Counted from the first letter of the stretch, positions 1 to 6,502 are shown. The stretch: 9,204 bases of DNA from Sva-07 sp035529175 (GCA_035529175.1 DATKXG010000123.1:1-9204); one strand, 5' to 3'. Numbers and translations: made by a program. Notes: generated by a model from the letters alone, not told the origin.

Positions 1-852
1 CGCTCGCTCGACGGCCTCGATAATCTCGAACACCGACGTTCCGCGACCGGTGCCGAGGTTCCATGTGTGCACGCCGGGCGCTTCGGCCAGGCGGCGCAGC
101 GCGGCGACGTGCCCGCGGGCGAGGTCGACGACGTGGATGTAGTCGCGGATGCACGTGCCGTCGGGCGTGTCGTAGTCGTCGCCGAACACCGACAGCTCGG
201 CCAGCTTGCCGACCGCCACCTGCATGACGAAGGGCATCAGGTTGTTCGGGATGCCGGCGGGGTCCTCGCCGATGCGCCCGCTCTCGTGCGCGCCGACCGG
301 GTTGAAATACCGCAGCAGCGCCACGGCCAACTCGGCGTCGGCGTGTGCTGCAGCGGTGAGGATCCGTTCGATCATCGCCTTGGTCTCGCCGTACGGGTTC
401 GTCGGCCCCGTCGCGGCGTCCTCGTGCAGCGGCACCTCGGCGGCAGGGCTGTAGACGGTGGCCGACGACGAGAACACCAGGCGCGTCACACCGTGGGCTG
501 CCATCGTCTCGGCGAGCGCGAGTGTGGTGCCGAGATTGACGCGGAAGTAGCGCAACGGTTCGGTCACCGACTCGCCGACCGCCTTCAAGCCGGCGAAGTG
601 GATCACGCCGTCGATCGGCTGCGTGGCGAACACGGCGTCGAGCGCGGCCCGGTCGGCGACGTCGACGCGATGGAAGTCGATCGACCGCCCTGCGATCGCG
701 GCGGACTCGGTGACGGCGCGCTCGGAGCCGTTCGAGAGATCGTCGACGACCACGACGTCGTAGCCGGCCTCCAGCAAGGCGACGCAGGTGTGGCTGCCGA
801 TGTAGCCGGCGCCGCCGGTGACCAGGATCGTCTCCGTCGTCGCTGTCACCAT
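1..852 (-). CDS. galE: UDP-glucose 4-epimerase, C-terminus cut by window edge
   Basis: Interconverts UDP-glucose and UDP-galactose in the cytoplasm (Leloir pathway and supply of galactose for surface polysaccharides). It is an extended short-chain dehydrogenase with bound NAD. Reading leftwards from ATG 852, residues 9-19 (ILVTGGAGYIG) hold the GxxGxxG nucleotide-binding loop. SSSATVY at 128-134 holds the catalytic Ser130, and YGETK gives the catalytic Tyr154 and Lys158. Downstream come RYFNPVGAHESG and GIPNNLMPF, both diagnostic of GalE, then IRDYIHVVDLA. About 284 codons are present; compared with E. coli GalE (338 residues) roughly 50 C-terminal residues lie outside the window. In-frame ATGs at 870 and 879 are alternatives. 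I prefer 852 because it leaves the usual short N-terminus, but no start has a good ribosome site. The family call is secure; the start is not. Confidence 0.92.
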   Translation of the reverse strand, partial: MVTATTETILVTGGAGYIGSHTCVALLEAGYDVVVVDDLSNGSERAVTESAAIAGRSIDFHRVDVADRAALDAVFATQPIDGVIHFAGLKAVGESVTEPLRYFRVNLGTTLALAETMAAHGVTRLVFSSSATVYSPAAEVPLHEDAATGPTNPYGETKAMIERILTAAAHADAELAVALLRYFNPVGAHESGRIGEDPAGIPNNLMPFVMQVAVGKLAELSVFGDDYDTPDGTCIRDYIHVVDLARGHVAALRRLAEAPGVHTWNLGTGRGTSVFEIIEAVERA

Positions 853-888
853 CGGCTCGGTCGTCTCCATCGGCACCATTGGACCACA

Positions 889-905
889 ACCGGCGCGTCG
901 CCGGT
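889..905 (-). terminator. Small hairpin between the NUDIX gene and galE
   Basis: A perfect inverted repeat, ACCGGC / GCCGGT, with a 5-base loop lies 7 bases after the NUDIX stop codon and upstream of galE. It could end or attenuate the NUDIX transcript. There is no T-run, so this is a weak intrinsic-terminator call. If it does not terminate, galE is probably read through from the NUDIX promoter, since no clear promoter of its own is visible. Confidence 0.35.
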
Positions 906-912
906 CACATAC

Positions 913-1440
913 TCAGAGCTGGGCGAGGCGATACAGCAGACCCGTCAGCGACATCCCGTCGCGGATCCGCCCGGCGGCGATCTCCGAGCGGACGATGTCC
1001 CACGGCACCCACTCGACCCGTTCGGATTCGTCGGGATCGGCCGGATCGCCGACGTGCGTCGCCGACGTGGCGACGAACAGGTTGAACGTCATGTCACTGG
1101 TGCCGTTGTGGGGGAAGTAGGTGAACATCGGCGCCAGCGGGCCGGGCTGCCAGCCGGTCTCCTCGAGCGTCTCGCGGGCGCCGGCCTCGATCGGGGTCTC
1201 CCCGGCGTCGACGCGGCCGGCGGGCAGCTCCCATCCCCACGTGTCGGTGATGAACCGGTGGCGCCACAACAACAACACCCCCCGATCGGCGACGTCGACA
1301 ACCACACCGGAGGCCTGCGCCGGCATACGCAGCACGTGGTGTTCGAAACGGGCACCGCTGGGCAGTTCGACGTCGACGAGCGCCACACGCATCCACTCGT
1401 TGTCGTAGACCCTCCGCTCGCCGTGCACCGTCCACTCCAT
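913..1440 (-). CDS. NUDIX hydrolase, ADP-ribose pyrophosphatase-like
   Basis: A cytoplasmic Mg-dependent hydrolase that cleaves a nucleoside diphosphate linked to another group. The complete NUDIX box lies at residues 75-97: G75, E81, R89, E90, E93, E94, G96, in the G-x5-E-x7-RE-x2-EE-x-G spacing. The preceding WELPAGRVDAGE and the N-terminal sheet are typical of ADP-ribose/ADP-sugar pyrophosphatases, so ADP-ribose or a sugar nucleotide is the likeliest substrate; this is inferred from family, and the substrate cannot be read from the box alone. The 175-residue length fits. A TTG at 1461 would add seven residues. I chose ATG 1440 because TAGGGT lies 7 bases upstream, serving either as a -10 box or, through its AGGG, as a weak ribosome site. 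It is followed in the same direction by galE, and its own promoter signal suggests it is not solely dependent on the permease transcript. Confidence 0.9.
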   Translation of the reverse strand: MEWTVHGERRVYDNEWMRVALVDVELPSGARFEHHVLRMPAQASGVVVDVADRGVLLLWRHRFITDTWGWELPAGRVDAGETPIEAGARETLEETGWQPGPLAPMFTYFPHNGTSDMTFNLFVATSATHVGDPADPDESERVEWVPWDIVRSEIAAGRIRDGMSLTGLLYRLAQL

Positions 1441-1447
1441 CGTGCGC

Positions 1448-1453
1448 ACCCTA
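1448..1453 (-). promoter_or_regulatory. TANNNT -10-like box before the NUDIX gene
   Basis: Read on the minus strand, TAGGGT ends 7 bases before ATG 1440. This spacing would put the transcription start at or next to the A of the start codon, a leaderless arrangement. The same bases contain AGGG, which could be a weak Shine-Dalgarno with an 8-base spacer, so this instance is the most ambiguous of the set. No -35 box was recognised. Confidence 0.45.
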
Positions 1454-1492
1454 CGACCCAACCATCGGGGCCCGACGTGGGGTCGCGGCGGG

Positions 1493-3310
1493 TCAGATGC
1501 CGAGGACGAGTGGGACGACGACGGGGGTGACGATCAGGGTGACCAGGCTGAGCGGGGCACCGACGATCGTGAAGTCGCGGAACTTGTAGCCGCCGAGGCC
1601 GTACACCATCAGGTTGGTCTGATAGCCAATCGGCGACAGGAACGAACACGACGCCCCGATCAGCACGACGATCGCGAACGATCGGGGCTCGAGGCCGCCT
1701 TCGACAGCGGTGGCGATCGCGACGGGCAGCATGAGCGCCGCGGCGGCGTTGTTCGACAGCAGTTCGGTGAGGATCATCGTGGCGACCAGTACGGCGACGA
1801 GGCGACCGATGTCGCCGAACGGATCGCCGAGACTGCCGAGCACGCTCGCCATCTCGGCCGCGAGTCCGCTCACGGCGACCGCGGTGCCGAGGCTGATCGA
1901 CATCGCGATCGTGAGTACCACGTTCAGGTTCACCGCACGTCGGGCCTCGGTGACGCTGATCACCTTCGTGACGATCAGCACGACGGCCGCGACCAGCGAC
2001 GCCTCCATGAGGTCGAGCAGGTTCGTGACGACCGCGGCGATCATCGCCACGATCGCAACGATCACGATGCCGGCACGGGCGCGGCGAACCGGCGGCGGCG
2101 CGTCGAGCGACGCGATCACGCTGAAGTCGCCGTGGCCGCGCCACTGGCGCTCGAACTCCGGCGTCGCCAACACGAGCAGGACGTCGCCGGGCCGGAGCAC
2201 GACCGCGCCGAGCTTGCCGGGCAGGTCGTCGTCGTGGCGGCGGATCGCGAGGACCGCCGCGTCGTAGCGGGCGCGGAATCCCGCTTCGCGCAGTGTGCTG
2301 CCGGCCAGTTCCGAGCGCTCGGACACGACCGCTTCGAAGAGCCCGGCGTCGGGGCGGTCGCCGGCTCCGACCAGATGGGCGTCCTCGGCGCTCGACAGCC
2401 CCCGGATCTCGAGCAGGTCGACGACGTCGACGACGTCGCCGGCGAAGTAGCAGAGGTCGCCGGCGTTGAGCATCGTGCCGGGTCGCGCCGGGACGACGGT
2501 GCCGCCGCGTTCGACGCCGGCGAGAAAGACGCCGTGGAGGTGCCGCAGGCCGGCGGCATCGACCGTCCGCCCCACGAGTGGCCCGCCCGCGTCCACGCGC
2601 AACGCGATCGTGTAGGGCTGGGTGGCGGCGACGGCATCGGGTCCGGCTCCGCGGCGGCTGCGCAGCAACCGGGGCGCCGTGAGCACGAGTACGACGATGC
2701 CGACCGCCGCGACGGGCAGGCCGACCCCGGTGATCTCGAACACCCCGAGCGGGTCGCCGCCCTGCGCGACGAGCAGGTCGGACACGACGAGGTTGGTCGA
2801 GGTGCCGATCACCGTGACCACGCCACCGAACACCGCTGCGTACGACAGCGGGATGAGGTACGGCGACGGCGACACGTTCGCGCGGCGACACCAGGTGACC
2901 ACACGAGGTGCCGCGAGCGCCACCAGCGGCGTGTTCGGGAGCACCGCCGACAGCGTGCCGCTGGCGACCGACAGCCTCGCGAGACGGGCACGGCTGCGCC
3001 GGGGAACGTCCGACGCGGCGGTTCCGTCCGAGACCGCGTCACCGTTCGGCGAACCCTCGAGCACGCGATCGATCAACGGCGACAACGCCCCCGTCACCGT
3101 CGCGGCACCGGCGAGCACGTAGAGCGCGGCGATCGTGATCGGCGCGGACGACGACAGGCCCGACAGCGCTTCTGCCTGATCGACGACGTCGGCGAGCAGG
3201 AGCACGCCGACCGCGGCGCCCATCGCTGCCGCCGCCGGCAACCGGTCGAACGCGAGCACGCCGAAGGTGGCGATCAGCACGATCAGGGTGATCCAGGCGT
3301 CGGACGTCAT
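1493..3310 (-). CDS. SLC13/DASS-type permease with two RCK_C (TrkA-C) domains
   Basis: A 605-residue inner-membrane transporter of the divalent-anion/dicarboxylate symporter (citrate-transporter-like) type. Hydrophobic helices fill residues 1-80 and 115-215. A soluble insert at about 230-400 contains two copies of the TrkA-C fold (about 230-305 and 325-400; the second includes the LREAGFRARYDAAVLAIRR stretch), and a second membrane half covers 412-605. The paired substrate/Na motifs of the family are visible: GTSTNLVV at 169-176 in the first half and LLSNNAAAALMLP at 517-529 in the second, followed by SPIGYQTNLMVYG at 559-571. Substrate is unknown; dicarboxylates, sulfate and other anions are all transported by relatives. 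The RCK_C pair suggests gating by a cytoplasmic ligand. ATG 3310 overlaps the upstream peptidase stop in TGATG. A much longer in-frame extension upstream of 3310 is antisense-like, arginine-rich and not real. Confidence 0.9.
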   Translation of the reverse strand: MTSDAWITLIVLIATFGVLAFDRLPAAAAMGAAVGVLLLADVVDQAEALSGLSSSAPITIAALYVLAGAATVTGALSPLIDRVLEGSPNGDAVSDGTAASDVPRRSRARLARLSVASGTLSAVLPNTPLVALAAPRVVTWCRRANVSPSPYLIPLSYAAVFGGVVTVIGTSTNLVVSDLLVAQGGDPLGVFEITGVGLPVAAVGIVVLVLTAPRLLRSRRGAGPDAVAATQPYTIALRVDAGGPLVGRTVDAAGLRHLHGVFLAGVERGGTVVPARPGTMLNAGDLCYFAGDVVDVVDLLEIRGLSSAEDAHLVGAGDRPDAGLFEAVVSERSELAGSTLREAGFRARYDAAVLAIRRHDDDLPGKLGAVVLRPGDVLLVLATPEFERQWRGHGDFSVIASLDAPPPVRRARAGIVIVAIVAMIAAVVTNLLDLMEASLVAAVVLIVTKVISVTEARRAVNLNVVLTIAMSISLGTAVAVSGLAAEMASVLGSLGDPFGDIGRLVAVLVATMILTELLSNNAAAALMLPVAIATAVEGGLEPRSFAIVVLIGASCSFLSPIGYQTNLMVYGLGGYKFRDFTIVGAPLSLVTLIVTPVVVPLVLGI

Positions 3311-5022
3311 CACCGATCCAACGCGAGCTGCACTGAATCGGAGCCGGCCCGCTGATGTCGGACGGTGACCGTGATCGTGGTGCCGGCGCCCGCGCGTACG
3401 AGCCAGGTGCAGCTCGTTCGATCCGGCGTGCTTCCCGTGCCGCCGGTGAAGCGGGCCGACGACGATCCGGCGAGCTGTCCGAGCGTTCGTCGTGCCGCTC
3501 CGTCCAGCACCTCGACGCCGCCTCCGCCGTCGAGTTCGATGTCGGCGAGGATCGGCCGCACGAGGTCGTCCTGGCGGGCCTTCGAGCTCACCGTCGTCGG
3601 CAGCCACCCGGTGTTCGCCACTCCGATGACCACCCGCCACGTGTCCTCGCCGACGGGTTCCGCTCGCGCATGGCGGATCTCGACGCACGGCGCGGCGAGC
3701 GCCTGCGCGACGGCGAAGTCGGCGTGACCGTCGACCTCGGCGAGGAGTCGATCGGGCGGCGGGTTGGTCCACGAGAACAGCTCGTTCCAGCCACCGAGTT
3801 CGACGGGGCCGAGCTGCGGGTGGTCGAACGGATACCAGTCGACGAATCCGCGAGTCGCCGCGTCGGTCGACTGGTCGGTCGACTGGTTGTCGAGCCAGCG
3901 CAGCACGGCGAGTCGTTGCTCGTCGGTCGGGCCGGTGTACCAGAAGTGCGTCGACTGCTTCTCGCCGGTGGCTGCGTGGACGATGTCCCAGAACTCGGTG
4001 GTCCATCCGAAGATGCCGAGGTGTTCGTAGGCCCAGTCGTCGGAGGCGCCGCTCATCGTCTCCGAGGCATCCCACGTGAAGTCCTCGTACACCGAGTGCG
4101 ACGGATATCCGGTGAGTTCGGTGCCGATCGCAGCCAGCTCCTTCCACGACCAGACATCGCCGGGCGGGAGCTTCGAGTCGGGTTGCGTCGACGAGGGACG
4201 CAGGATCACGCCGCCGCTCGTGTGGTACGCGTTGAACCCGCAGATGTTCGGTCGGGCGACGATCGCCCGGACGAGCGCGTCGATCTCGGGCTCCGACAGT
4301 GGGTGGTCACCGGCACCCGGCACCTTGGCTCCCCAACCCGCGGGGAAGTTGCGGTTGAGGTCGAGACCTTCGGGGGCGGGTGCCGACGGCACGTCGAAAC
4401 CGTCGAAGTCCTCGATCGTGCCTTCGTCGAGCACGCGATAGCGGGGAACGTCGTCGTCGACGCCGGCCGTCGGCACGGGGACCATCAGCCGATCGTCATC
4501 GGGATGGGCGATCCACGGACCGTCGGGGTCCGGGAACCGCATCTGCAGGATGCGACCGTCGCCGTCGACGTCCTCCTCGTGGAGGCCGGGCCAGCGGTGC
4601 GCGTCGGCGAGCGGCCACGGTCGCACACTCGAGCGGCGGAAGCGAGGCCGGTCGGCGAGGACCCACTCGGCGCCGTCGGGGTTGACCCGCGGGACGACGT
4701 AGAAAGTTCGGGAGCGGAGCGCGCGGGTGATCGTGGGGTCGCCGGCGGTGTGGCCATCGACGAGCCGCTGGAGCAGCCGGCAAGCAGCGACCGTGGCGGT
4801 CAGTTCGACGGCGTGGATACTGGCATCGACCCAGTGCGCCGGCTTGGTGTCGTGCGTCCCGGTGGACGCGTCCGTGACGGTCACGAGCAGCAGATCGCGC
4901 CCCTCGAAGGACCGCCCGTAGGTCTCGACGGCCACCAGATCGGGGTGGGCGGCAGCCAGCTGATCGATCCAACCGACCAGCTCGTCGTACCGCAGGAACC
5001 GGTCGAAGGCGTAGTCGATCAC
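3310..5022 (-). CDS. M14 family zinc carboxypeptidase, cytoplasmic
   Basis: A 570-residue metallopeptidase expected to remove C-terminal residues from peptides or related amide substrates. All catalytic elements are visible: zinc ligands H70 and E73 in IHAVEL, the third ligand H267 in AYHTSGG, substrate-binding N223/R224 in DLNRNFP, and the catalytic base E343 in GWTTEFWD. VNPDGAEW at 113-120 is a further family motif. An insert at 148-170 with DVDGDGRILQMR looks like a calcium-binding-type loop seen in a subset of M14 enzymes. From about 445 a C-terminal beta domain follows (VANTGWLPTTVSS). No signal peptide or lipobox is present, so it should act in the cytoplasm, which is unusual because many M14 enzymes are secreted. 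The start is GTG 5022; an in-frame TAG four codons upstream excludes an earlier start. Tight coupling to the permease suggests it processes an imported compound. Exact substrate is unknown. Confidence 0.9.
   Translation of the reverse strand: MIDYAFDRFLRYDELVGWIDQLAAAHPDLVAVETYGRSFEGRDLLLVTVTDASTGTHDTKPAHWVDASIHAVELTATVAACRLLQRLVDGHTAGDPTITRALRSRTFYVVPRVNPDGAEWVLADRPRFRRSSVRPWPLADAHRWPGLHEEDVDGDGRILQMRFPDPDGPWIAHPDDDRLMVPVPTAGVDDDVPRYRVLDEGTIEDFDGFDVPSAPAPEGLDLNRNFPAGWGAKVPGAGDHPLSEPEIDALVRAIVARPNICGFNAYHTSGGVILRPSSTQPDSKLPPGDVWSWKELAAIGTELTGYPSHSVYEDFTWDASETMSGASDDWAYEHLGIFGWTTEFWDIVHAATGEKQSTHFWYTGPTDEQRLAVLRWLDNQSTDQSTDAATRGFVDWYPFDHPQLGPVELGGWNELFSWTNPPPDRLLAEVDGHADFAVAQALAAPCVEIRHARAEPVGEDTWRVVIGVANTGWLPTTVSSKARQDDLVRPILADIELDGGGGVEVLDGAARRTLGQLAGSSSARFTGGTGSTPDRTSCTWLVRAGAGTTITVTVRHQRAGSDSVQLALDR
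3862..3885. repeat. 12-bp tandem duplication inside the M14 peptidase gene
   Basis: GTCGGTCGACTG occurs twice head to tail. It lies in frame and encodes the repeated QSTD-QSTD at residues 380-387 of the peptidase, a linker between the catalytic domain and the C-terminal region. It looks like a recent small slippage duplication in a tolerant loop. Confidence 0.75.
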
Positions 5023-5028
5023 GCCGGC

Positions 5029-5034
5029 AGACTA
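5029..5034 (-). promoter_or_regulatory. TANNNT -10-like box before the M14 peptidase
   Basis: On the minus strand TAGTCT ends 6 bases before GTG 5022, the ideal distance for transcription to start on the first base of the start codon. No Shine-Dalgarno lies in the available leader; the nearest GGGAGG is more than 20 bases away. Its TAG is also the in-frame stop that fixes the start at 5022. Confidence 0.6.
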
Positions 5035-5058
5035 CGCGCCCGACCTCCCCGCTCGATC

Positions 5059-5064
5059 TAGCGT
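5059..5064 (+). promoter_or_regulatory. TANNNT -10-like box before the alpha/beta hydrolase
   Basis: TAGCGT ends 6 bases before ATG 5071, again the leaderless spacing. It faces away from the peptidase box 24 bases to its left, so two divergent promoters share a 48-base gap and each -35 region must overlap the other promoter. Confidence 0.6.
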
Positions 5065-5070
5065 CGACGG

Positions 5071-5922
5071 ATGGTCGACACGACGATGACCCTGCCCGAC
5101 GGACGGACGTTGGCATACACCGAGGTCGGAGCAGCCCACGGCCCCGTCGCTCTCTACTTCCACGGCGCGCCCGGTTCACGGCTCGAGCTGATCGCGCTCG
5201 ATGAAGCGTTCGCCGCCGTCGGCCTCCGGGTGATCACTGCGGACCGGCCCGGCTACGGCGGATCGACGCCGCTCCCCGGCCGGACGACCGCCGACTGGGC
5301 CGACGACGTCGCGGCCCTCGCGGATCGCCTCGGCGTCGACCGGTTCGTGGTGATGGGGTTGTCGTCGGGCGGGCCGTACACCGTGGCGTGCGCGTCGCTG
5401 CTGGGTGACCGCGTCACCGGTGCCATCGTCGCCGCCGGCAACACCGACATGTCGTGGCCGGAGGCGAGCGACGGCTACCTGCAGTCCGAACTCGAGATCA
5501 TGGCAATGGACGACGAGGGCGCCGCAGTGGCATGGTGCATCGAACGATACGGCGCGGACGGGTCGGGGCTCTTCGGTGGCGAGGGCGACACGGATCTCGG
5601 TGACGTCGACAACGCATGGCTGGCCGACGAGGTGAACCTGACGTCCTTGATGGTGACCATGAGCGAGGCATTCCACCAGGGCGTCGTCGGCTACGCCCAC
5701 GACATCACGGTGCAGGGACGGGCCTGGACGTTCGATCCGGCGACGATCACCTGCCCCACCATCGTCGTCCACGGCACCGAGGACCGGCTGGTGCCGGTCG
5801 AGCACAGCCGTCACACCGCGTCGTTGATCCCCGGGTCGGAGCGACGCGAACTGCCTGGGGTCGGCCACCTGAGCCTCGGTGAACATCTCCCCGCACTCGT
5901 CGAGGAACTCACCGCACGCTGA
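5071..5922 (+). CDS. Alpha/beta-fold hydrolase
   Basis: A 283-residue soluble serine hydrolase. The fold's landmarks are in order: the oxyanion HGAPGS at 31-36, DRPGYGGS at 58-65, the nucleophile elbow GLSSGG with Ser98 (GxSxG at 96-100), the acid Asp238 in HGTEDRLVP, and the catalytic His266 in GVGHLS. Length and layout are those of ordinary bacterial esterase/epoxide-hydrolase-like enzymes. The His-Gly-x-Pro-Gly oxyanion region and a short cap (about 125-215) do not identify a substrate, so esters, lactones or other acyl compounds all remain possible. It has no signal peptide. ATG 5071 is favoured by the adjacent TAGCGT box and the immediate start of the MTLPDGRTLAY strand. It is transcribed away from the peptidase and appears to be a single-gene unit, with a hairpin just after its stop. 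Confidence 0.92.
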   Translation: MVDTTMTLPDGRTLAYTEVGAAHGPVALYFHGAPGSRLELIALDEAFAAVGLRVITADRPGYGGSTPLPGRTTADWADDVAALADRLGVDRFVVMGLSSGGPYTVACASLLGDRVTGAIVAAGNTDMSWPEASDGYLQSELEIMAMDDEGAAVAWCIERYGADGSGLFGGEGDTDLGDVDNAWLADEVNLTSLMVTMSEAFHQGVVGYAHDITVQGRAWTFDPATITCPTIVVHGTEDRLVPVEHSRHTASLIPGSERRELPGVGHLSLGEHLPALVEELTAR

Positions 5923-5923
5923 A

Positions 5924-5948
5924 CGGGACCCGGACGTGAAGGGTCTCG
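5924..5948 (+). terminator. Hairpin after the alpha/beta hydrolase
   Basis: CGGGACCC (5924-5931) pairs with GGGTCTCG (5941-5948) across a 9-base loop: eight pairs including one G-T wobble. It starts one base after the stop codon. No T-run follows, as is common in high-GC actinobacteria, so it is a plausible but unproven terminator. Confidence 0.4.
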
Positions 5949-5995
5949 TCGCGCACCCGCGCGCTCCGCTGCTCACTTGGGGTGACAGAAAGGTT

Positions 5996-6001
5996 TAAGG
6001 T
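5996..6001 (+). promoter_or_regulatory. TANNNT -10-like box before the cNMP-binding gene
   Basis: TAAGGT ends 7 bases before ATG 6009, the same spacing as at 1440 and 8962. AAGG inside it could also act as a weak ribosome site. An upstream in-frame GTG at 5982 would read through this box, which argues for 6009 as the real start. Confidence 0.5.
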
Positions 6002-6008
6002 TCCGGTC

Positions 6009-6434
6009 ATGGCGAGCAAAAAGCATCATCTGGACACACTTCGTGCGGTTTCACTCTTCAGTGCGTGCAACAACAAGGAGCTCGAGAAGGTGGCCAGGGC
6101 GGGTGACGAGATCCGCATGACCGCCGGCACGTTGATCGTCGATCAGGGCCAGACCGGCCGTGAGGCGTTCATCGTGCTCGAAGGCGACATCGACATCAAG
6201 CGCAACGGCCGCAAGGTCGCCACGCTCGGGCCGGGCGCCGTCGTCGGAGAGCTCTCGCTGCTCGACCACGGCCCGCGCACCGCGACAGCAGTGTGTGCGA
6301 CCGACTGCAACCTGCTCGTGATCGACCAGCGCCGGTTCCTCGGTGTGCTCGACTCCGTGCCTGCCATCTCGCACAAGCTGCTCTCGACGCTAGCGGCACG
6401 CATCCGCGACCTCGACCGCCAGTACTTCGGCTGA
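6009..6434 (+). CDS. Stand-alone cyclic-nucleotide-binding domain protein
   Basis: A 141-residue protein made of a single CRP/cNMP-binding beta-barrel. The N-terminal LRAVSLFSACNNKELEKVA (11-29) is the usual entry helix. Residues 40-75 carry barrel strands with VLEGDIDIKRNGR, and the phosphate-binding cassette GELSLLDHGPRTATA at 80-94 keeps the glutamate (E81) and arginine (R90) that contact cyclic nucleotide in CRP and PKA. A C-terminal helix ends at 141. There is no helix-turn-helix, kinase or channel domain, so it is not a DNA-binding CRP; it probably senses cAMP/cGMP (or has lost the ligand) and acts through a partner. Start ATG 6009 was chosen over GTG 5982, which would add nine residues over the promoter-like leader. 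A perfect palindrome begins at the last base of its stop. A link to the downstream reductase is possible but not shown. Confidence 0.85.
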   Translation: MASKKHHLDTLRAVSLFSACNNKELEKVARAGDEIRMTAGTLIVDQGQTGREAFIVLEGDIDIKRNGRKVATLGPGAVVGELSLLDHGPRTATAVCATDCNLLVIDQRRFLGVLDSVPAISHKLLSTLAARIRDLDRQYFG

Positions 6435-6476
6435 GCGGTACATCTGGGGTCTGACCCCAGATGTACCGCTGAGCGG
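6430..6476. repeat. 9-bp direct repeats bracketing the palindrome
   Basis: GCTGAGCGG occurs at 6430-6438 and again at 6468-6476, exactly 38 bases apart. Each copy contains the TGA that serves (left copy) as the stop codon of the cNMP-binding gene. Deleting one copy plus the 29 bases between them restores a continuous sequence with the same stop codon and a simple hairpin. This looks like a target-site duplication, although part of the match is built into the palindrome's outer arms. Confidence 0.6.
6434..6470. repeat. Perfect 37-base palindrome (REP/MITE-like or bidirectional terminator)
   Basis: Arm AGCGGTACATCTGGGGTC at 6434-6451 is the exact reverse complement of 6453-6470, with one central T at 6452. 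The core is GGGGTCTGACCCC. It starts on the final A of the stop codon at 6432-6434 and lies in the 84-base gap before the reductase. There is no T-run. Such a long perfect stem would end or stabilise transcripts from either side, and its compact symmetric form is also that of dispersed REP-type repeats. Only one copy is present in this window, so repeat status is inferred. Confidence 0.85.
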
Positions 6477-6488
6477 ACATGACCGCTC
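6471..6488 (+). terminator. Second hairpin abutting the palindrome
   Basis: GAGCGG (6471-6476) pairs with CCGCTC (6483-6488) over a 6-base loop. Its AGCGG can pair instead with CCGCT of the palindrome's right arm (6466-6470), so two alternative structures exist. If the palindrome is an insertion, this hairpin would be the original terminator of the cNMP-binding gene. Confidence 0.4.
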
Positions 6489-6502
6489 GGCGCGTCAACG
6501 AC

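Noticed and set aside
1441..1492. Weak stems (CGACCC/GGGTCG and TCGGG/CCCGA) in the permease-NUDIX gap as a terminator
   Set aside because: One has a 20-base loop and the other a one-base loop; neither is convincing. The rest of this 52-base gap holds only the TAGGGT box.
67..1530. Long plus-strand open frame opposite galE and the NUDIX gene
   Set aside because: Its composition is that of an antisense shadow, and the minus strand here encodes clear GalE and NUDIX motifs.
3311..4147. In-frame N-terminal extension of the permease by about 280 codons
   Set aside because: It runs antisense-frame through the peptidase, is arginine-rich, and the natural start is ATG 3310 in the TGATG overlap.
1442..5061. 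Very long plus-strand open frames opposite the permease and the peptidase (over 500 codons each)
   Set aside because: They are antisense to genes with complete family motifs, are rich in Arg/Asp/Gly/His as expected from high-GC complement reading, and show no domain.
5982..6008. GTG 5982 as start of the cNMP-binding protein
   Set aside because: It would translate the -10-like box and tRNA-like leader; the conserved domain begins shortly after ATG 6009.
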